Positions 6,445 through 7,476 of a stretch of DNA of 7,476 nt are shown here, piece by piece (positions within the stretch are counted from its first letter, which is position 1; the number at the start of each line of letters is the position of its first letter). Source of the DNA: Rhodospirillaceae bacterium (GTDB taxonomy: Bacteria; Pseudomonadota; Alphaproteobacteria; UBA11073). The stretch lies in contig DPZW01000178.1 of assembly GCA_003536545.1 (NCBI GenBank), forward strand, positions 1 through 7,476, in the 5' to 3' direction. The notes below the pieces were generated by a model. That model searched no databases. It had not been told where the DNA came from and was given only the letters and a program-made list of their open reading frames with translations. The position numbers were made by a program, and so were the translations under genes.

Positions 6445-7059
6445 ATGAACGGCGCAATCGGCATTGATGAGGCAGGTCGCGGCCCCCTGGCAGGGCCGGT
6501 GGTGGCCGCCGCTGTGGTATTGCCGCAGGATTTTGAATTATTTCTGCGCGATCAACCGCCACTGACAGATTCCAAAAAATTATCTTCGCGCCAACGCGAA
6601 GTTTTATATGAAATTATTTCACGCGAGGCGCGTTATGGCATCGGCATTGTGGGTGTGAAGGAAATTGCCGAATTAAATATTCTGGGCGCGACCATGCTGG
6701 CGATGCAGCGTGCAGTGGCAGAATTGGCTATGCATATTCGCCGCAATGATAACGGCGATTTACACGACTGGGAAATCTGGGTGGACGGCAACCGCGCGCC
6801 GGAATTTCCATCCTTCCATCCGCAAAAAATACTCTGCTTTGTGGGCGGTGATGCCACACATATGCCGATTAGCGCGGCATCCATTCTTGCCAAGGTCACA
6901 CGCGATAAAATTATGATGGAAATGCATCAGCGTTATCCCATGTATGGTTTTGACACCCATATGGGTTACGGTACCGACGCGCACCGCGCGGCGATCCAGG
7001 AATTCGGTGCCTGCCCTGAACATCGGGAATTGTTTTTGCGCAAGATCCTGGCGGCATAG
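6445..7059 (+). CDS. rnhB: Ribonuclease HII
   Basis: RNase HII cuts the RNA strand of RNA-DNA hybrids and starts removal of single ribonucleotides misincorporated in DNA, using divalent metal. The 204-residue product has all family landmarks: IDEAGRGPLAGPVV (7-20, metal ligands D8 and E9), TDSKKLS (41-47), WVDGN (112-116, D114), and GGDATHMPISAASILAKVTRD (134-154, D136), then HMGYGTDAH (172-180). The four acidic residues D8, E9, D114 and D136 match the known DEDD active site. Length is normal (about 200). ATG 6445 is chosen because the conserved domain begins at once after it. An in-frame GTG at 6439 would add two residues, and a TTG at 6370 would add 25 residues without similarity to the family. 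It is transcribed divergently from dciA and ends 3 bases before folB. Confidence 0.96.
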   Translation: MNGAIGIDEAGRGPLAGPVVAAAVVLPQDFELFLRDQPPLTDSKKLSSRQREVLYEIISREARYGIGIVGVKEIAELNILGATMLAMQRAVAELAMHIRRNDNGDLHDWEIWVDGNRAPEFPSFHPQKILCFVGGDATHMPISAASILAKVTRDKIMMEMHQRYPMYGFDTHMGYGTDAHRAAIQEFGACPEHRELFLRKILAA

Positions 7060-7062
7060 CGC

Positions 7063-7404
7063 ATGGCGATGACGCAATTATTGCTTGAGAATTATATTGC
7101 TGAATTGCGCATCGGCATTCACCCCCATGAACGCGCAGCCCCGCAGCGCGTGAGTGTTTCCGTCACGGCGGAACTGCGCGCAGCGCCGCATGCCGACCAA
7201 ATCGCGGAAACCTATGATTACGTCAATATCGTCAACGCCGTGCAGGAGATGGCGAAAACGCATATGGATCTGCTGGAAAGTTTCGCGCGCGAACTGGCGG
7301 CGCGATTGCTGGCGGATAAAAAAATAAAATCCGTGGATATAAAACTGCTCAAGCTTGATATCCTCGCGGGCGGACAGTTGGGTGTGCGTTACTGCGCGCC
7401 CTGA
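7063..7404 (+). CDS. folB: Dihydroneopterin aldolase (FolB family)
   Basis: This cytoplasmic enzyme of folate synthesis converts 7,8-dihydroneopterin to 6-hydroxymethyl-dihydropterin and glycolaldehyde. The 113-residue length fits the family (about 115-125). Matches by position are IGIHPHERAAPQRVSVSV (17-34, with E23 at the conserved catalytic/pterin Glu), TYDYVNIV (50-57, Y53), LLESFARELAARLL (70-83, E72 for pterin binding) and KLDILAGGQLGV (97-108, K97 as the likely catalytic lysine). FolX, the related epimerase, or a fused-function paralogue is possible. The start is ATG 7063 or the in-frame ATG 7069; both leave the domain intact. The 3-base gap after rnhB suggests co-transcription and coupled translation. 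The end may overlap a minus-strand gene by 16 bases. Confidence 0.85.
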   Translation: MAMTQLLLENYIAELRIGIHPHERAAPQRVSVSVTAELRAAPHADQIAETYDYVNIVNAVQEMAKTHMDLLESFARELAARLLADKKIKSVDIKLLKLDILAGGQLGVRYCAP

Positions 7405-7476
7405 TAGAACGCTATCGCTTTCTGAAAAATCTTCGGCATCCGCGCCGCCGCAGTTTTTACGGGCAGCCATGCGCCG
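7389..7476 (-). CDS. Possible C-terminal end of an unidentified minus-strand gene (partial)
   Basis: On the minus strand a frame is open from the window edge to TAA at 7391-7389. It encodes 28 residues, including TAAARMPKIFQKAIAFYQ, ending GAQ. The segment looks like a mixed basic-hydrophobic helix, as often seen at protein ends. No family can be named from it. It would converge on folB and overlap its end by 16 bases. The case rests on the absence of any convincing plus-strand gene start after folB and on protein-like composition. Twenty-eight codons can be open by chance, and a longer minus-strand frame here (up to 7470) is a shadow of folB. Confidence 0.3.
   Translation of the reverse strand, partial: GAWLPVKTAAARMPKIFQKAIAFYQGAQ

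Noticed and set aside
7403..7416. Inverted repeat GATAG-AACG-CTATC at the end of folB as a terminator
   Set aside because: The stem is only 5 bp, AT-rich, overlaps the folB stop and is not followed by a T tract.
7078..7470. Minus-strand open frame of 130 codons opposite folB
   Set aside because: folB active-site residues are conserved on the plus strand and the antisense product is unfamiliar, so this is a shadow.
1..7476. CRISPR arrays, tRNA genes, transposases, att sites or phage genes
   Set aside because: No regularly spaced repeats, tRNA-like cloverleaf sequence, terminal inverted repeats or mobile-element proteins were seen; nearly all the DNA is explained by conserved genes.

Overview
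This window looks like a chromosomal piece of an alphaproteobacterium with moderate GC (roughly 50-55% by eye). The main evidence is the minus-strand cluster dciA (DUF721), dsbA-like thioredoxin, smc, a neighbourhood I recall as typical of Alphaproteobacteria. Two further points agree: the SMC hinge has the diverged form with an LWRWDGY-type motif, and GANTC, the CcrM methylation site, is scarce (9 by hand scan, about 29 expected). A DotB/TraJ-type secretion ATPase on the left might hint at an environmental or predatory lineage such as Micavibrionales, but that placement is a guess.

Layout. Positions 1-618 (+) hold the C-terminal 205 residues of a DotB/TraJ-like type IV secretion ATPase. It overlaps by 8 bases the start of a PLP-dependent threonine/serine dehydratase (611-1603, +). 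That gene converges on smc (1600-5061, -), and the palindrome CTAG at 1600-1603 supplies both stop codons. Upstream of smc on the minus strand lie a secreted DsbA-family protein (5122-5739) and a DUF721/DciA-like protein (5794-6348). The 96-base gap 6349-6444 is a divergent promoter region. To its right, rnhB (RNase HII, 6445-7059, +) and folB (dihydroneopterin aldolase, 7063-7404, +) form a tight pair. The last 72 bases probably hold the end of a further minus-strand gene, but this is weakly supported.

How the genes fit together. The minus-strand cluster combines replicative helicase loading (DciA), envelope disulfide chemistry (DsbA-like) and chromosome organisation (SMC). rnhB removes ribonucleotides and RNA primers from DNA, so the centre of the window is mostly replication and chromosome housekeeping. 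folB feeds folate synthesis. Three of the gene starts (smc, dciA, rnhB) have no visible Shine-Dalgarno sequence and carry a -10-like hexamer 5-6 bases before the ATG, which suggests leaderless or near-leaderless transcripts.

I saw no tRNA, rRNA, CRISPR array, insertion sequence or phage gene. Apart from the partial secretion ATPase, whose wider cluster lies outside the window, nothing resembles a new defence or mobile system; this is mostly conserved housekeeping DNA with some unusual junctions.
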